A DNA stretch of 64,000 nucleotides from JANSYP01 sp038751255 (GCA_038751255.1 JBCDGN010000002.1:47060-111059); one strand, 5' to 3'. Positions 35,278 through 44,736 are shown, counted from the stretch's first letter. The notes: generated from the letters alone by a model not told the origin. A program made the numbers and translations.

Positions 35278-36858
35278 ATGCAAGGCGTCAAACACCTGGA
35301 AAAACGCACATTCTCATTTCCAGCTTGGTCACGTGTTTGCGCCATTTGGGCTGCAGCGCCTGGGATTGCTATGACATTCTGCCTCTCTTCTGTTGCCGCC
35401 GATATCCGCCAAGAGCCTCACTTGTCCATCATCCCTCGCTCCAGCGATGAACTGGCCCGGATTGCTGGGGTGACCAAATTGGCGGATGATTTTAGCGTGG
35501 CGGAGCGGTTCGAAGACAAACCCGCGGGGGCCGCGACGGTGCCGGTGCTCCCGGACAAACGGGCCTTTTCGCAAGCGTCAGGCAATCTTGCCTTTGAGGA
35601 CAAGTTAGACTTCAGCCTCGGCAACGGGCTGTTCCGCAAACTTTGGGTGTCTTCCCCATCCTCTACTCTCGCCTCGGACGGGCTTGGTCCGCTTTTCAAT
35701 GCGCGCTCTTGCGAACGCTGCCATGCCGATAACGGCAGAGGACATCCCCCCGAAGACGATGACGACAACGCGATCTCGATGTTTCTTCGGGTCTCTATTC
35801 CTGCAGAGACCTCATTGGGCGCCGTAGATATAGATGAGTATTTCGCAACCCTGCCTGAACCCACCTATGGCACTCAGTTGCAAGACTCTGGCTTGGCAGG
35901 TCACGCAGGCGAATATAACCTCAAAATAGACTATGAAGAAATAGAGGTACCGCTTGCGGGCGGTGACGTCGCCTTCCTCCGCAAACCCACCTATCGTGCC
36001 GAGGATCTGGGCTATGGGCCGATGCACCCAAAGGCGATGCTAAGCCCGCGTGTCGCGCCGCAATTGATCGGGCTCGGTCTGCTAGAAGCGATCCCCGCTG
36101 CCGATATTCTCGCCCTCGCCGATCCCGAAGATCTAGACGGTGATGGCATTTCAGGGCGTCCGAACATCGTTTGGTCGGTAGAGTATGACCAGCCAATGCT
36201 TGGCCGTTTCGGTCTGAAAGCCGGGACGCCAACGCTGCGTCACCAAGCAGCGGGCGCGTTCTCCGGCGATATTGGCATTTCTAATCCGCTCTTTGCCGCC
36301 GCTTGGGGGGAATGCACCGTCACGCAAGAGGCCTGTCGCACAGCGCCCCATGGTGATCGCGATGTGAGGGGATTTGAGGTCGACGCAGAGGCGCTTGATG
36401 CCGTGACCTACTTTACCCGCAACATCGCTGTGCCTGCACGGCGCGACGTCGATGATCCCTTGGTTCTGCGCGGTAAGGAGCTGTTTTACGAGACGGGCTG
36501 TACAGCGTGTCATAGACCGGCCTTTGTCACCCATCGTTTGACCGATCAGGCGGAACAAAGCTTTCAGCTGATTTGGCCCTACACCGACATGCTTTTGCAC
36601 GATATGGGGCCTGGGCTTGCCGACAATCGCCCCGAAGCGCGCGCTACGGGCCGGGAATGGCGCACTGCGCCGCTATGGGGTCTTGGTCTGACCGAACAGG
36701 TCTCGGGCCATAGTTATTTCCTTCATGATGGCCGGGCCCGGTCGATCCTGGAAGCCATCCTTTGGCATGGCGGTGAGGCACAGTCCCAACGCGATGCTGT
36801 CGCCTCGATGTCCCCCGAAGACCGTGCGGACCTGATCCATTTTCTGGAGAGCCTTTGA
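35278..36858 (+). CDS. Di-heme oxidoreductase (DHOR, DUF1111)
   Basis: ATG 35278 follows AGGAAGG and gives 526 residues with a leader containing AIWAAAPGIAMTFCLSSVAA. Two CxxCH haem sites are visible: CERCH early and CTACH late. The DHOR blocks are present: GPLFNARSCERCH, ATLPEPTYGTQLQD, ISGRPNIVW, GDIGISNPLF and SYFLHDGRARSILEAILWHGG. It is a periplasmic c-type cytochrome. Between two imelysin genes it probably performs iron redox chemistry during uptake. It overlaps no neighbour; the stop lies next to the second imelysin start. Confidence 0.92.
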   Translation: MQGVKHLEKRTFSFPAWSRVCAIWAAAPGIAMTFCLSSVAADIRQEPHLSIIPRSSDELARIAGVTKLADDFSVAERFEDKPAGAATVPVLPDKRAFSQASGNLAFEDKLDFSLGNGLFRKLWVSSPSSTLASDGLGPLFNARSCERCHADNGRGHPPEDDDDNAISMFLRVSIPAETSLGAVDIDEYFATLPEPTYGTQLQDSGLAGHAGEYNLKIDYEEIEVPLAGGDVAFLRKPTYRAEDLGYGPMHPKAMLSPRVAPQLIGLGLLEAIPAADILALADPEDLDGDGISGRPNIVWSVEYDQPMLGRFGLKAGTPTLRHQAAGAFSGDIGISNPLFAAAWGECTVTQEACRTAPHGDRDVRGFEVDAEALDAVTYFTRNIAVPARRDVDDPLVLRGKELFYETGCTACHRPAFVTHRLTDQAEQSFQLIWPYTDMLLHDMGPGLADNRPEARATGREWRTAPLWGLGLTEQVSGHSYFLHDGRARSILEAILWHGGEAQSQRDAVASMSPEDRADLIHFLESL

Positions 36859-36860
36859 CC

Positions 36861-37853
36861 ATGCGTATGATCCTGACAGCCATCGCGTTTTGTACGACCC
36901 AAGTCGCCATTGCGGATGTCCAGACTGTGGCACCCGTCGTCGACCAGCACGTGCTGCCGGGCTATGCCGCGCTCGCCTCGGAAACCGAAGACCTCGCCGC
37001 TGCTGCCGCCGCAAATTGCGACCCAACTGATCCGACACTGCGCCAGAGCTTTCACGAGGCTTTCGATGCGTGGGTCCGCGTCAGCCATCTTCGTTTTGGA
37101 CCATCGGAAGAAAACGACCGCGCCTTCGGCTTGGCCTTTTGGCCAGACCCGCGCGGAGCCACGCCCAAGGCGCTTGGCACTCTAATCAGAGAGGAAGATC
37201 CCGTTGTTGATGATCCAGCGGGCTTCGACACGATTTCTGTCGCCGCCCGCGGATTCTATGCTTTGGAGTTCTTGCTCTATGCCCCGGAGTTCGCAGAAGC
37301 TGGTAATGCCACCTATCGCTGCCGCTTGATCCAGGCGATCATCGCCAACATCGCCGCAAATGCCGCCGCAATCGAAGCAGACTGGCAAAACGGCTATGCT
37401 GATCTGATGCGCGTGACAGGCAATGACCGCTACCGCACCGACACTGAAGCCGCAAAGCAGTTGTTCACATCGCTTTCAACCGGATTGGAGTTCACCTCTG
37501 GGATGCGCCTGGGTCGGCCCCTGGGCAGCTTTGATCGCCCGCGTCCAAATCGGGCAGAGGCGCGCCGTTCTGAACGATCGCTCCGAAACGTGGTCCTGTC
37601 GCTTGAAGCGACCAGAGCGCTCGCGGCGCAACTTTCAGGCAATAATGACGAGATCGACCAGGCTTTCGCACGCGCGATTGAACAAGCCGACGGGATTGAC
37701 GATCCCAGCTTTGCGGGCGTTTCCGACCCGCAAAGCCGCATTCGCGTTGAAGCGCTGAAGAGCGACGTGGACGAGATCAGGATGATCCTAGCTTTAGACC
37801 TAGGCCCAGAGCTTGGGATCACCGCGGGCTTCAACTCCCTCGACGGAGATTGA
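36861..37853 (+). CDS. Second imelysin-family protein
   Basis: 330 residues with a signal peptide (MRMILTAIAFCTTQVAIAD). Imelysin features are HEAFDAWVRVSHLRFGPSEENDR, and GFYALEFLLYAPEF in place of GxHxxE (the His is Tyr here). This shorter branch usually accompanies the DHOR gene. ATG 36861 is preferred over TTG 36855 because of its spacing to GGAGAG. In many Rhodobacteraceae a DUF1513 gene follows; here a convergent FAH-family gene begins 24 bases later instead. Confidence 0.88.
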   Translation: MRMILTAIAFCTTQVAIADVQTVAPVVDQHVLPGYAALASETEDLAAAAAANCDPTDPTLRQSFHEAFDAWVRVSHLRFGPSEENDRAFGLAFWPDPRGATPKALGTLIREEDPVVDDPAGFDTISVAARGFYALEFLLYAPEFAEAGNATYRCRLIQAIIANIAANAAAIEADWQNGYADLMRVTGNDRYRTDTEAAKQLFTSLSTGLEFTSGMRLGRPLGSFDRPRPNRAEARRSERSLRNVVLSLEATRALAAQLSGNNDEIDQAFARAIEQADGIDDPSFAGVSDPQSRIRVEALKSDVDEIRMILALDLGPELGITAGFNSLDGD

Positions 37854-37876
37854 CAGCGCCCTGCCGCTCTCCCGGT

Positions 37877-38563
37877 TCAGACCACTTTCACGGTCAGGCT
37901 CCCAAGCCCGTCGATGGTCCCCACGAGCGTGTCGCCCACCTGAACCGGGCCGACACCCGCCGGTGTGCCAGAGAGGATGATATCCCCGGGCGCCAGTTCG
38001 AAATAGTCCGACAAATAGGACACCATTTCGGGCACCTTCCAAATCATCTGGTTGAGATCACCTTGCTGACGGGTCTCTCCGTTCACCTCTAAGGCGATGG
38101 CACCGCTGTCGGGATGCCCAATGTCGGAGGCCGGATAAATCGGACCAATCGGGGCAGAACGCTCAAAGGCCTTGCCAATTTCCCAAGGGCGACGCGTTTT
38201 CTTGGCTTCGCCTTGCAGGTCACGCCGCGTCATATCCAGGCTGATGCCATAGCCGTAGACATGATCGAGCGCCGCCTCAAGCGGGATATTGGTGCCGCCG
38301 CGCCCCAGGGCCACAAGCATCTCCATCTCATGATGCACATCGTTCGACTTCGGTGGATAGGGAAACTCACCGCTGTGATCCAAATTGTTGGGGTTCTTCT
38401 GAAAAAAGAACGGGGGTTCGCGATCGGGGTCGCCGCCCATCTCAATCGTGTGATCGGCATAGTTCCGACCAATACAGTAGACGCGGCGCACCGGAAAACG
38501 GTCTGAAGTCCCCGCGACGGGGATGGATGTTACTGGTGGCGTTTCAACGACATATCCGGGCAT
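37877..38563 (-). CDS. Fumarylacetoacetate hydrolase family protein
   Basis: The 228 residues fit the FAH/MhpD fold. CIGRNYADHTIEMGG, PFFFQKNPN, HHEMEMLVALGRGG (metal-binding Glu residues), GYGISLDMTRRDLQ and GDIILSGTPAGVGPV are present. The family includes acylpyruvate hydrolases, 2-keto-4-pentenoate hydratases and decarboxylases. The start at 38563 is preceded by GGAGG. It is divergent from the GntR regulator at 38725, which may control it. Confidence 0.9.
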   Translation of the reverse strand: MPGYVVETPPVTSIPVAGTSDRFPVRRVYCIGRNYADHTIEMGGDPDREPPFFFQKNPNNLDHSGEFPYPPKSNDVHHEMEMLVALGRGGTNIPLEAALDHVYGYGISLDMTRRDLQGEAKKTRRPWEIGKAFERSAPIGPIYPASDIGHPDSGAIALEVNGETRQQGDLNQMIWKVPEMVSYLSDYFELAPGDIILSGTPAGVGPVQVGDTLVGTIDGLGSLTVKVV

Positions 38564-38600
38564 TTCAGGCTCCTCCCCCCTGTTGCAGGACGCGATCAAT

Positions 38601-38618
38601 TTGGATCAATCTGACCAA
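38601..38618. promoter_or_regulatory. Candidate GntR operator
   Basis: TTGGATCAATCTGACCAA is an imperfect inverted repeat (TTGG-TCA against TGA-CCAA). It lies in the 161-base divergent gap between the FAH-family gene and the FCD-type GntR gene, a typical place for autoregulation. The assignment is by position and symmetry only. Confidence 0.4.
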
Positions 38619-38724
38619 TCAATCAAGATCAATATGGCAAAGCAGAAGATTTCACTTGTTTCGAGCGTAGATTCGACCAATAATCGAACCAATACGAAAA
38701 TTGATCTTCAGGGCCCTACAGCGC

Positions 38725-39420
38725 ATGAACATCGCACCCAACTCTCAACTACTGCGCGGCCCCGACGCGATCAGCGAGTTGCGGCAGCTTATATCAGAAG
38801 GTGGTTACGGCCCTGGTGATCGATTGCCCCCTGAAAGAGAACTTATCAGCCGTCTGGGCATTGGACGATCGGCCCTGCGTAGGGCGCTCGAGCAGCTTGA
38901 ACAGGACGGTCAAATTTGGCGTCATGTGGGCAAGGGGACGTTTATCGCAAGTCCTCCGGGATCTACCCCTCCGGACCAATTGAAGGAATTGGTTCAAAGA
39001 TTGACACCGGTGCGCATGATCCGGGCACGGCAGGCGATTGAACCAGCGATTGCGCGCGAGGCGGCGATCAATGTCTCGCCCGAGGCCTTGTCGCGCATCC
39101 GCGATGCGATGGAGGGCTGCGAAAGCGCAGCATCGTGGGATGACTATGAAATCGCGGATGACCGGTTTCATCGGGCGGTGGCAGAGGCCTCGGATAATCT
39201 GCTACTCTTGGCGCTCTTCGATCAATTGAACCAGGCCCGCCGCGCGGTGGCTTGGAAGAGCGTGGTACGTGACAGCGAAAAGCCACGTCGCGACCACAAA
39301 AGCTTCAAAGAACACGCTGCGGTAACGGCGGCAATCGAAACGCATGACGCCAATGGCGCGCAAGATGCCATGCGTCGGCATATTGCCTCGGTCTCAGCCC
39401 GGCTTTTTGCAGAGGGCTGA
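38725..39420 (+). CDS. FCD-family GntR transcriptional regulator
   Basis: 231 residues. The N-terminal winged helix reads LRQLISEGGYGPGDRLPPER, then ELISRLGIGRSALRRALEQLEQDG and HVGKGTFI. The C-terminal FCD domain has RAIEPAIAREAA-like RQAIEPAIAREAAI and DDRFHRAVAEASDNLLL with metal-binding His residues. FCD regulators respond to small organic acids or sugar acids. It is divergent from the FAH-family gene and directly upstream of the ABC transporter genes, so either may be its target. Confidence 0.9.
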   Translation: MNIAPNSQLLRGPDAISELRQLISEGGYGPGDRLPPERELISRLGIGRSALRRALEQLEQDGQIWRHVGKGTFIASPPGSTPPDQLKELVQRLTPVRMIRARQAIEPAIAREAAINVSPEALSRIRDAMEGCESAASWDDYEIADDRFHRAVAEASDNLLLLALFDQLNQARRAVAWKSVVRDSEKPRRDHKSFKEHAAVTAAIETHDANGAQDAMRRHIASVSARLFAEG

Positions 39421-39504
39421 CCGGCAGACGCGACACGCGAAGACAGGGGGACAAAAGATCTCCCGTCTTGGGAAAGAGCACAACGGCAAACGGGAGGAAA
39501 GCCG

Positions 39505-40488
39505 ATGACGTTTTTTCGAAAGACCCTGGCAGCGACAGCGCTGGCCTTGCCATTGGCCATGGCGGGCCTGGTCCCTGCCACGGCCGATGATGACACCATC
39601 CGGATCGCTTTGGCGGAAACACCGTCGGATGAATTGGCTGCGTTCTTCATTGCGTTAGAGCGGGCGAAAGAGGCAGGCCTCAATTACGAATGGACGGCGT
39701 TTTCCGACGAAGAACTCGCAATTCAGGCGGTGCTGTCAGGTCAAATGGATATCGGCTTTGGCACGCCCTACGCTGCGATGCAGCGTTCGCGCGCACCGGT
39801 ACGGATCATCTTTCAGCTCTCCAAGCTGAAGTTTTTTCCGGTCACGACCACGAAGTATGAAAGCCTTGCCGATCTCAATGGCGAGCCAATTCTGCTCCAT
39901 TCACGTGGCGGCGGCACGGACTCGATTGCCAACGTGATCGAAGACCGCACCGGGATCGAGTTTGGTGAAAGGTCCTATGTCCCTGGCTCAGCCAACCGGG
40001 TTGCCGCGTTGCTGGCCGGCCAGGCGGACGCAACCATCATCGACCTATCCAACAAAAACAAGATAATGCGCAGCCACGGTGAGTCCTTCAATGTGCTGCC
40101 AATGTTCGAGGTTGAAGCCAGCGACGAGGCGCTTTTCGCCAATCTCGACTGGATCAAGGAAAACGAGGAGGCCGTGAATATCTTCGTCTCCGCGCTTGCC
40201 TCGACTTGGGCCGATATGAATGCCGATCCCACCATGGTCGCGCGCGAAACCAATCCAGACGGCCCCATCGGTCAATTGCCGCCGGAGATCCTTGGCAATC
40301 TCGATGATTTCTACTCCGCAGCGGTCGAAGGCGGACTTTATTCGCCCGATGGTGGCGGACGCCGTGCGGCGCAGGCCGACATGGAATGGTACAGCGAGTC
40401 TGGCCAGCTTGAAGGCGATCCGAGCAATCTGAAAATCGAAGACTTTTGGTACCTCGCCCCGCTCGACGCGGCGACGGGCACCAACTGA
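39505..40488 (+). CDS. ABC transporter substrate-binding protein (NitT/TauT type)
   Basis: 327 residues with a Sec signal (FFRKTLAATALALPLAMAG, cleavage before DDDT). The SsuA/THI5-like fold is visible: IRIALAETPSDELAAFFIAL, DEELAIQAVLSGQMDIGFGTPYAAMQ and a hinge block. NitT/TauT systems carry nitrate, taurine, thiamine precursors, phthalates and others, so the ligand is open. GGGAGGAAAG precedes the ATG. A strong hairpin follows the stop. Confidence 0.9.
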   Translation: MTFFRKTLAATALALPLAMAGLVPATADDDTIRIALAETPSDELAAFFIALERAKEAGLNYEWTAFSDEELAIQAVLSGQMDIGFGTPYAAMQRSRAPVRIIFQLSKLKFFPVTTTKYESLADLNGEPILLHSRGGGTDSIANVIEDRTGIEFGERSYVPGSANRVAALLAGQADATIIDLSNKNKIMRSHGESFNVLPMFEVEASDEALFANLDWIKENEEAVNIFVSALASTWADMNADPTMVARETNPDGPIGQLPPEILGNLDDFYSAAVEGGLYSPDGGGRRAAQADMEWYSESGQLEGDPSNLKIEDFWYLAPLDAATGTN

Positions 40489-40493
40489 GCATC

Positions 40494-40517
40494 GGGCAGC
40501 CCGGAAACGGGCTGCTC
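40494..40517 (+). promoter_or_regulatory. Intercistronic hairpin after the substrate-binding gene
   Basis: GCAGCCCG (40496-40503) and CGGGCTGC (40508-40515) form a perfect stem with a GAAA tetraloop, extended by two further pairs. There is no U-run, so it is more likely an mRNA-stabilising or processing element than a terminator. It would favour the binding protein over the membrane subunits. Confidence 0.6.
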
Positions 40518-40541
40518 AGCCACTGATCGGGGAGACCTCCC

Positions 40542-41348
40542 ATGACGATGACCACAGACCAGGCCGTTGCTGGCACCCGATCTTTTCGGATCAGCCGGTC
40601 ACTGAAACTCAAACTGCTTTCGGCGCTGATCTTTTTCGGCGCATGGCAGATCGCTGGGCTGATCCCGGTAAGCTATGCTTTCCCGACATTTACAGACAGC
40701 ATGGTCGCGCTGGCGCGCATGACCTTTGACGGCACGTTGTTCGAAGCTTACGCAGAGACGCTGCAACCGCTCTTTGTGGGCGTGTTGATTTCGACATTCC
40801 TGGGCATCGCGATTGGTCTTTGGATCGGGCTCAGCCAATGGTTTGAGTGGCTGGTATCGCCGATTTTCATTGTCATGCAAGCCGCGCCACTGGCCGCGCT
40901 GATCCCGCTGCTCGTGATGGTCTACGGGATCGGACTGACCTCTAAGGTCTTTGTGGTTTGCATCATGGCAATGCCAGTCATCGTCTTGAATACTGCTGGA
41001 GCGGTGCGCAACACGCCCAGCAATCTCAAAGAGATGTGTCGATCTTTTCAAGGCGCCGAGCGAGACATTATCCTGAAGATTATCCTGCCCTCCGCCTCGC
41101 CGATCATCTTTTCGGGGCTGCGCCTGGGTGTGTCCGCGGGGTTCATCGGTGCAATCCTCGCCGAGCTGAAAATCACGCCCACAGGCGTCGGCGATATCAT
41201 CACCTATAGCCGGTCCATTGCCGACTATCCCAGCATGTATGCTGCCATCTTTTCGATCATCCTTCTCGCGGTTCTGTTCCTGAACTTGCTGGAAACAGTC
41301 GAAAACAATCTGTTTGAGGGGAACAACCGTGGCTATGTCTCTGATTAA
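40542..41348 (+). CDS. ABC transporter permease (first)
   Basis: 268 residues with six membrane segments, including LLSALIFFGAWQIAGLIPVSY near the N-terminus. The BPD permease EAA loop is in EMCRSFQGAERDIILKIILPSASPIIFSGLRLG. It forms part of the inner-membrane channel. Its 3' end overlaps the ATPase gene by 20 bases, so translation is coupled. Confidence 0.92.
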   Translation: MTMTTDQAVAGTRSFRISRSLKLKLLSALIFFGAWQIAGLIPVSYAFPTFTDSMVALARMTFDGTLFEAYAETLQPLFVGVLISTFLGIAIGLWIGLSQWFEWLVSPIFIVMQAAPLAALIPLLVMVYGIGLTSKVFVVCIMAMPVIVLNTAGAVRNTPSNLKEMCRSFQGAERDIILKIILPSASPIIFSGLRLGVSAGFIGAILAELKITPTGVGDIITYSRSIADYPSMYAAIFSIILLAVLFLNLLETVENNLFEGNNRGYVSD

Positions 41349-42135
41349 AGATAACGTGGTGAGCCCTGCTGATTTCCAGCCGGCCACTGCCGTTTCCGCC
41401 CGCCGTATCAGCAAAAACTACGGCCAAGTCGAAGCGCTGAAAGAGCTATCGCTCGATTTTCCAGAGGGTCAGCTCACCTCGCTTTTGGGGCCATCTGGAT
41501 GCGGAAAAACCACGCTTCTGAAAATCATTGCTGGGCTGCTGGAACCTACGAGCGGCGAAGTTGAGGTCCACGGAAAACCGGTGACCGGCCCCGGGCCCGA
41601 CCGCGCCTTTGTCTTCCAAGACTTCGCGCTGATGCCTTGGGCGAGCGTTTTGCGGAATGTGGGCTTTGGCTTGGAACTCCGCGGCGTCGCCAAATCGGAA
41701 CGCGAAGCGATTGCAGAGAAATATATCCGCGAGGTTGGCTTGGCTGGGTTTGAGAACGCCTTCCCGCATGAGCTGTCAGGCGGGATGCGCCAGCGTGTCG
41801 GCTTGGCGCGGGCACTCTCGGTCGATGCCGACGTTTTGTTGATGGACGAGCCATTTTCAGCGGTCGACGAACAAACCCGCCGAAAATTTCAAGAGGACCT
41901 CTTGGGCCTCGTGCAGAACGAAAACAAGACCTTCATCTTTGTCACCCACTCGATTGAAGAGGCGGTCTACGTCTCAGATCAGATCGCGATCCTGCTGCCA
42001 CGTCCGAGCCGCGTGCACGAGATCATACGGCCCACAGGTTTCCGTGATAAAGGGGTCGATAACATCCGCCGCGATCCTGAGTACCTCGACATTGTCGACC
42101 GGGTCTGGGCGACCCTTCGGTCCTACGTGGAGTGA
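41329..42135 (+). CDS. ABC transporter ATP-binding protein
   Basis: 268 residues with Walker A (GPSGCGKTT), Q-loop (FQDFALMPWAS), signature LSGGMRQR, Walker B (VLLMDEPFSAVD) and the switch His (VTHSIEEA). The GTG at 41329 is seven bases after GAGGGG and is the best start; an ATG two codons later is equally possible. It is cytoplasmic, pairs with the two permeases and probably energises import. Confidence 0.93.
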   Translation: MAMSLIKDNVVSPADFQPATAVSARRISKNYGQVEALKELSLDFPEGQLTSLLGPSGCGKTTLLKIIAGLLEPTSGEVEVHGKPVTGPGPDRAFVFQDFALMPWASVLRNVGFGLELRGVAKSEREAIAEKYIREVGLAGFENAFPHELSGGMRQRVGLARALSVDADVLLMDEPFSAVDEQTRRKFQEDLLGLVQNENKTFIFVTHSIEEAVYVSDQIAILLPRPSRVHEIIRPTGFRDKGVDNIRRDPEYLDIVDRVWATLRSYVE

Positions 42136-42141
42136 TCCCTT

Positions 42142-42894
42142 ATGGTCGTTTACGGATACCGCCTGCCCTTAATGTCCTCGCTAATTCTTTGGGGACTTGT
42201 CTGGGAACTCATCGGCCAATCGGGGATTACATTTTTCGTCCCGCCACTGTCCGAGGTGATTGTCACGCTTTTCTCCATGTTGGGCACCGCCGCTTTCCAG
42301 AAGGCCCTGAGCGAAACCGCCTACGCTTTCTTGATGGGTGTCTTTTTTGGGGTCTTCATTGGCATTCCCACCGGCATCATGATGGGAAAAAACCGGCTTG
42401 TGGATGAGCTCTTGCTGCCATGGGTTAATATATTCCTTTCGGCGCCGTTGACCGCTTTGGTCCCGGTGCTAATGGTGCTGTTTGGCTTCGGCATGAAGTC
42501 AATCATCATCACGACCACGCTCTTCGCGATCTGGATCATTATCTTGAACACCCGTGCAGGCGTGAAGCAGATCAATCGATCACTTGTCGAGATGGCGCAG
42601 AGCTTTGGCGCGAGCCCCTGGGACGCCTTCTCCAAGATCTACATCTGGGCCGCGCTGCCTGAGATTTTGGGCGGGGTTCGAATCGGCGTGATCCGCGCCG
42701 TGAAGGGCGTGATCATCGGGCAGCTTCTCATCTCTCTTGTGGGCTTTGGTGCGTTGTTCGAGCTCTACTCGGCCAACTTCCTGATGGCACACTTCTGGGC
42801 AGTGTTGGTGGTGCTGTTCGCACTGGCCTTCGCGATATCCGAGTTTCTGGCCTATCTCGAACGCCGCGTGTCGTATTACGCTGCCAAGCGCTAG
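42142..42894 (+). CDS. ABC transporter permease (second)
   Basis: 250 residues, six membrane segments and the EAA loop EMAQSFGASPWDAFSKIYIWAALPEILGGVRIG. It differs from the first permease in sequence, so the channel may be a heterodimer, whereas NitT/TauT systems usually use one permease as a homodimer. It begins six bases after the ATPase stop. A strong terminator follows. Confidence 0.92.
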   Translation: MVVYGYRLPLMSSLILWGLVWELIGQSGITFFVPPLSEVIVTLFSMLGTAAFQKALSETAYAFLMGVFFGVFIGIPTGIMMGKNRLVDELLLPWVNIFLSAPLTALVPVLMVLFGFGMKSIIITTTLFAIWIIILNTRAGVKQINRSLVEMAQSFGASPWDAFSKIYIWAALPEILGGVRIGVIRAVKGVIIGQLLISLVGFGALFELYSANFLMAHFWAVLVVLFALAFAISEFLAYLERRVSYYAAKR

Positions 42895-42920
42895 AAAGTT
42901 ACAGGCGAGGAGGACGCCTT

Positions 42921-42965
42921 AAGGGCGAGGGCAGGAGATCTGCTCTCGCCCTTATTTGTTTTGGG
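42921..42965 (+). terminator. Terminator of the ABC transporter operon
   Basis: AAGGGCGAGGGCAG (42921-42934) pairs over 14 positions with CTGCTCTCGCCCTT (42940-42953), including one G-U pair. The loop is five bases (GAGAT), and ATTTGTTTT follows. Confidence 0.93.
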
Positions 42966-43117
42966 GGAGCGCCGGACCAGACAGGGGAGTCGACGGACGC
43001 CTAAATCTGGGTAGAACGCACATTGTGTCACGTGGCACTTGCCGCTTAGCTTTGTGTAGGCCTGTCAACGGAAACAAATGTATGTCAGCAGAACCAAAAG
43101 TAACCACAGGTGACCCC

Positions 43118-44581
43118 ATGTCGGACGAAACTTTTCTGGGGCTGGATCTTGGCACCTCTGGTCTCCGGGGGCTGTTGATCGACCAGCAAGGCGAGGTCAT
43201 CGCAGAAGCTCAGGCGGAATACACGGTTTCGCACCCCCAAACCGGTTGGTCAGAGCAAGACCCCGCAGAATGGCTGCACGCGCTAGATGAGGTTGTTGCG
43301 AGCCTCCGCCAAAAAGCGGGGGAACCGTTTGCCGTGCTGTCGGGCATCGGGGTTTCCGGTCACATGCATGGGGCGGTGTTGTTGGATGAAAAAGGGGAGG
43401 TGCTGCGCCCTTGTATTCTCTGGAACGATACGCGCAGCCATGTGCAAGCTGCCGCGCTTGATGCAGCGCCCGGAGTGCGCGAACTGTCCGGTAACATTGT
43501 TTTCCCAGGCTTCACCGCCCCAAAACTTTTGTGGGTTGAAGCCCATGAAGCCGAGATCTTCGCGCAAGTGCATAAGGTTTTGCTGCCTGCGGCCTTTCTC
43601 AACTATTATCTGACCGGAGATTTTGTTGGTGATATGTCGGACGCCGCAGGCACCAGTTGGCTTGATGTAGCGGCGCGCGATTGGTCGAGCACACTCTTGG
43701 ACGCGGCACATATGCGGCTGGATCAAATGCCCAGACTGGTTGAGGGCAGCGAAAAGGCGGGCATGCTCCGCGCGGATCTCGCGCAGAAATGGGGCCTCGC
43801 ATCGGAAGTCACAGTTGCGGGCGGGGCGGGCGACAATGCCGCGGCAGCCTGTGGGGTTGGCGCTTTGGCAGAGGGCGACGGGTTCGTATCTCTCGGCACG
43901 TCTGGTGTGCTCTTGACCGCCCGGAACGGATTTGCACCGCGCCCGGAAACTGCAGTTCATACCTTTTGCCACGCTGTACCGGATCGCTGGTATCAGATGG
44001 GGGTGATTTTATCGGCGACCGACAGTCTCAACTGGCTCTCTCGGCAATTGGGGGCCTCGCCTGCGGAGCTAACGGCAGCGCTTGGAGACGGCATTTCTGG
44101 TCCAGGCAATGTGCATTTCTTGCCTTATCTTTCAGGCGAGCGCACGCCTCACAACGACAGCGCCATCCGTGGTGCCTTCCTTGGCATCGATATCGCAACG
44201 GACCAAAACGCGCTTACTCAGGCTGTGTTAGAGGGAGTGGGATTTGCCCTGCGCGATAGTCTGGAGGCCTTGCGCGCGACGGGCGCGGCACCCACGCGAC
44301 TTTTGGCCATCGGGGGCGGCAGCAAGTCTACCTATTGGATGAAGCTTCTTGCAACGATCCTCGACATGCCGCTGGATCTTCCGGCGCAGGGCGAGTTTGG
44401 GGCGGCCATGGGGGCAGCCCGGCTTGGTTTATGCGCGGCGACGGGTAAGCCTGCGGAAGAGGTTATGACCAAACCCATGATCGATCGGACCATCACACCC
44501 CGTAGCGACCTCACAGAGGCTTATGACGCACGCTACCGCGCCTGGCGGCGCATCTATCCTGCACTGAAGGAACTGACATAG
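43118..44581 (+). CDS. xylB: Xylulokinase
   Basis: A FGGY kinase of 487 residues, the usual xylulokinase length. LGLDLGTSGLRGLLID (ATP phosphate loop) opens the chain. IGVSGHMHGAVLLDEKG and LRPCILWNDTRS are XylB hallmarks, followed by TAPKLLWVE and YLSGERTPHND. It phosphorylates D-xylulose (or a related ketose) in the cytoplasm. ATG 43118 with AGGTGA upstream is chosen over an in-frame ATG at 43082. It follows the ABC terminator, so it has its own promoter; the ABC system may or may not be its transporter. Confidence 0.9.
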   Translation: MSDETFLGLDLGTSGLRGLLIDQQGEVIAEAQAEYTVSHPQTGWSEQDPAEWLHALDEVVASLRQKAGEPFAVLSGIGVSGHMHGAVLLDEKGEVLRPCILWNDTRSHVQAAALDAAPGVRELSGNIVFPGFTAPKLLWVEAHEAEIFAQVHKVLLPAAFLNYYLTGDFVGDMSDAAGTSWLDVAARDWSSTLLDAAHMRLDQMPRLVEGSEKAGMLRADLAQKWGLASEVTVAGGAGDNAAAACGVGALAEGDGFVSLGTSGVLLTARNGFAPRPETAVHTFCHAVPDRWYQMGVILSATDSLNWLSRQLGASPAELTAALGDGISGPGNVHFLPYLSGERTPHNDSAIRGAFLGIDIATDQNALTQAVLEGVGFALRDSLEALRATGAAPTRLLAIGGGSKSTYWMKLLATILDMPLDLPAQGEFGAAMGAARLGLCAATGKPAEEVMTKPMIDRTITPRSDLTEAYDARYRAWRRIYPALKELT

Positions 44582-44736
44582 GCGCCGGAGTGCCACGGAG
44601 GAGCTAATCTGCTCCGTTGGGTAGAAGACCTCCAGGTCCCCAGCGGACGCACCTTCGATCGACGATTCGCGGCCAAAGTACGAGCCCCCATGATGTTCTC
44701 GTTCATTAGCAAAGTTGGCGCTAAACCGGGCGCCGA

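Noticed and set aside
44590..44630. Hairpin ACGGAG / CTCCGT after xylB
   Set aside because: Only six pairs and no U-run; too weak to call a terminator.
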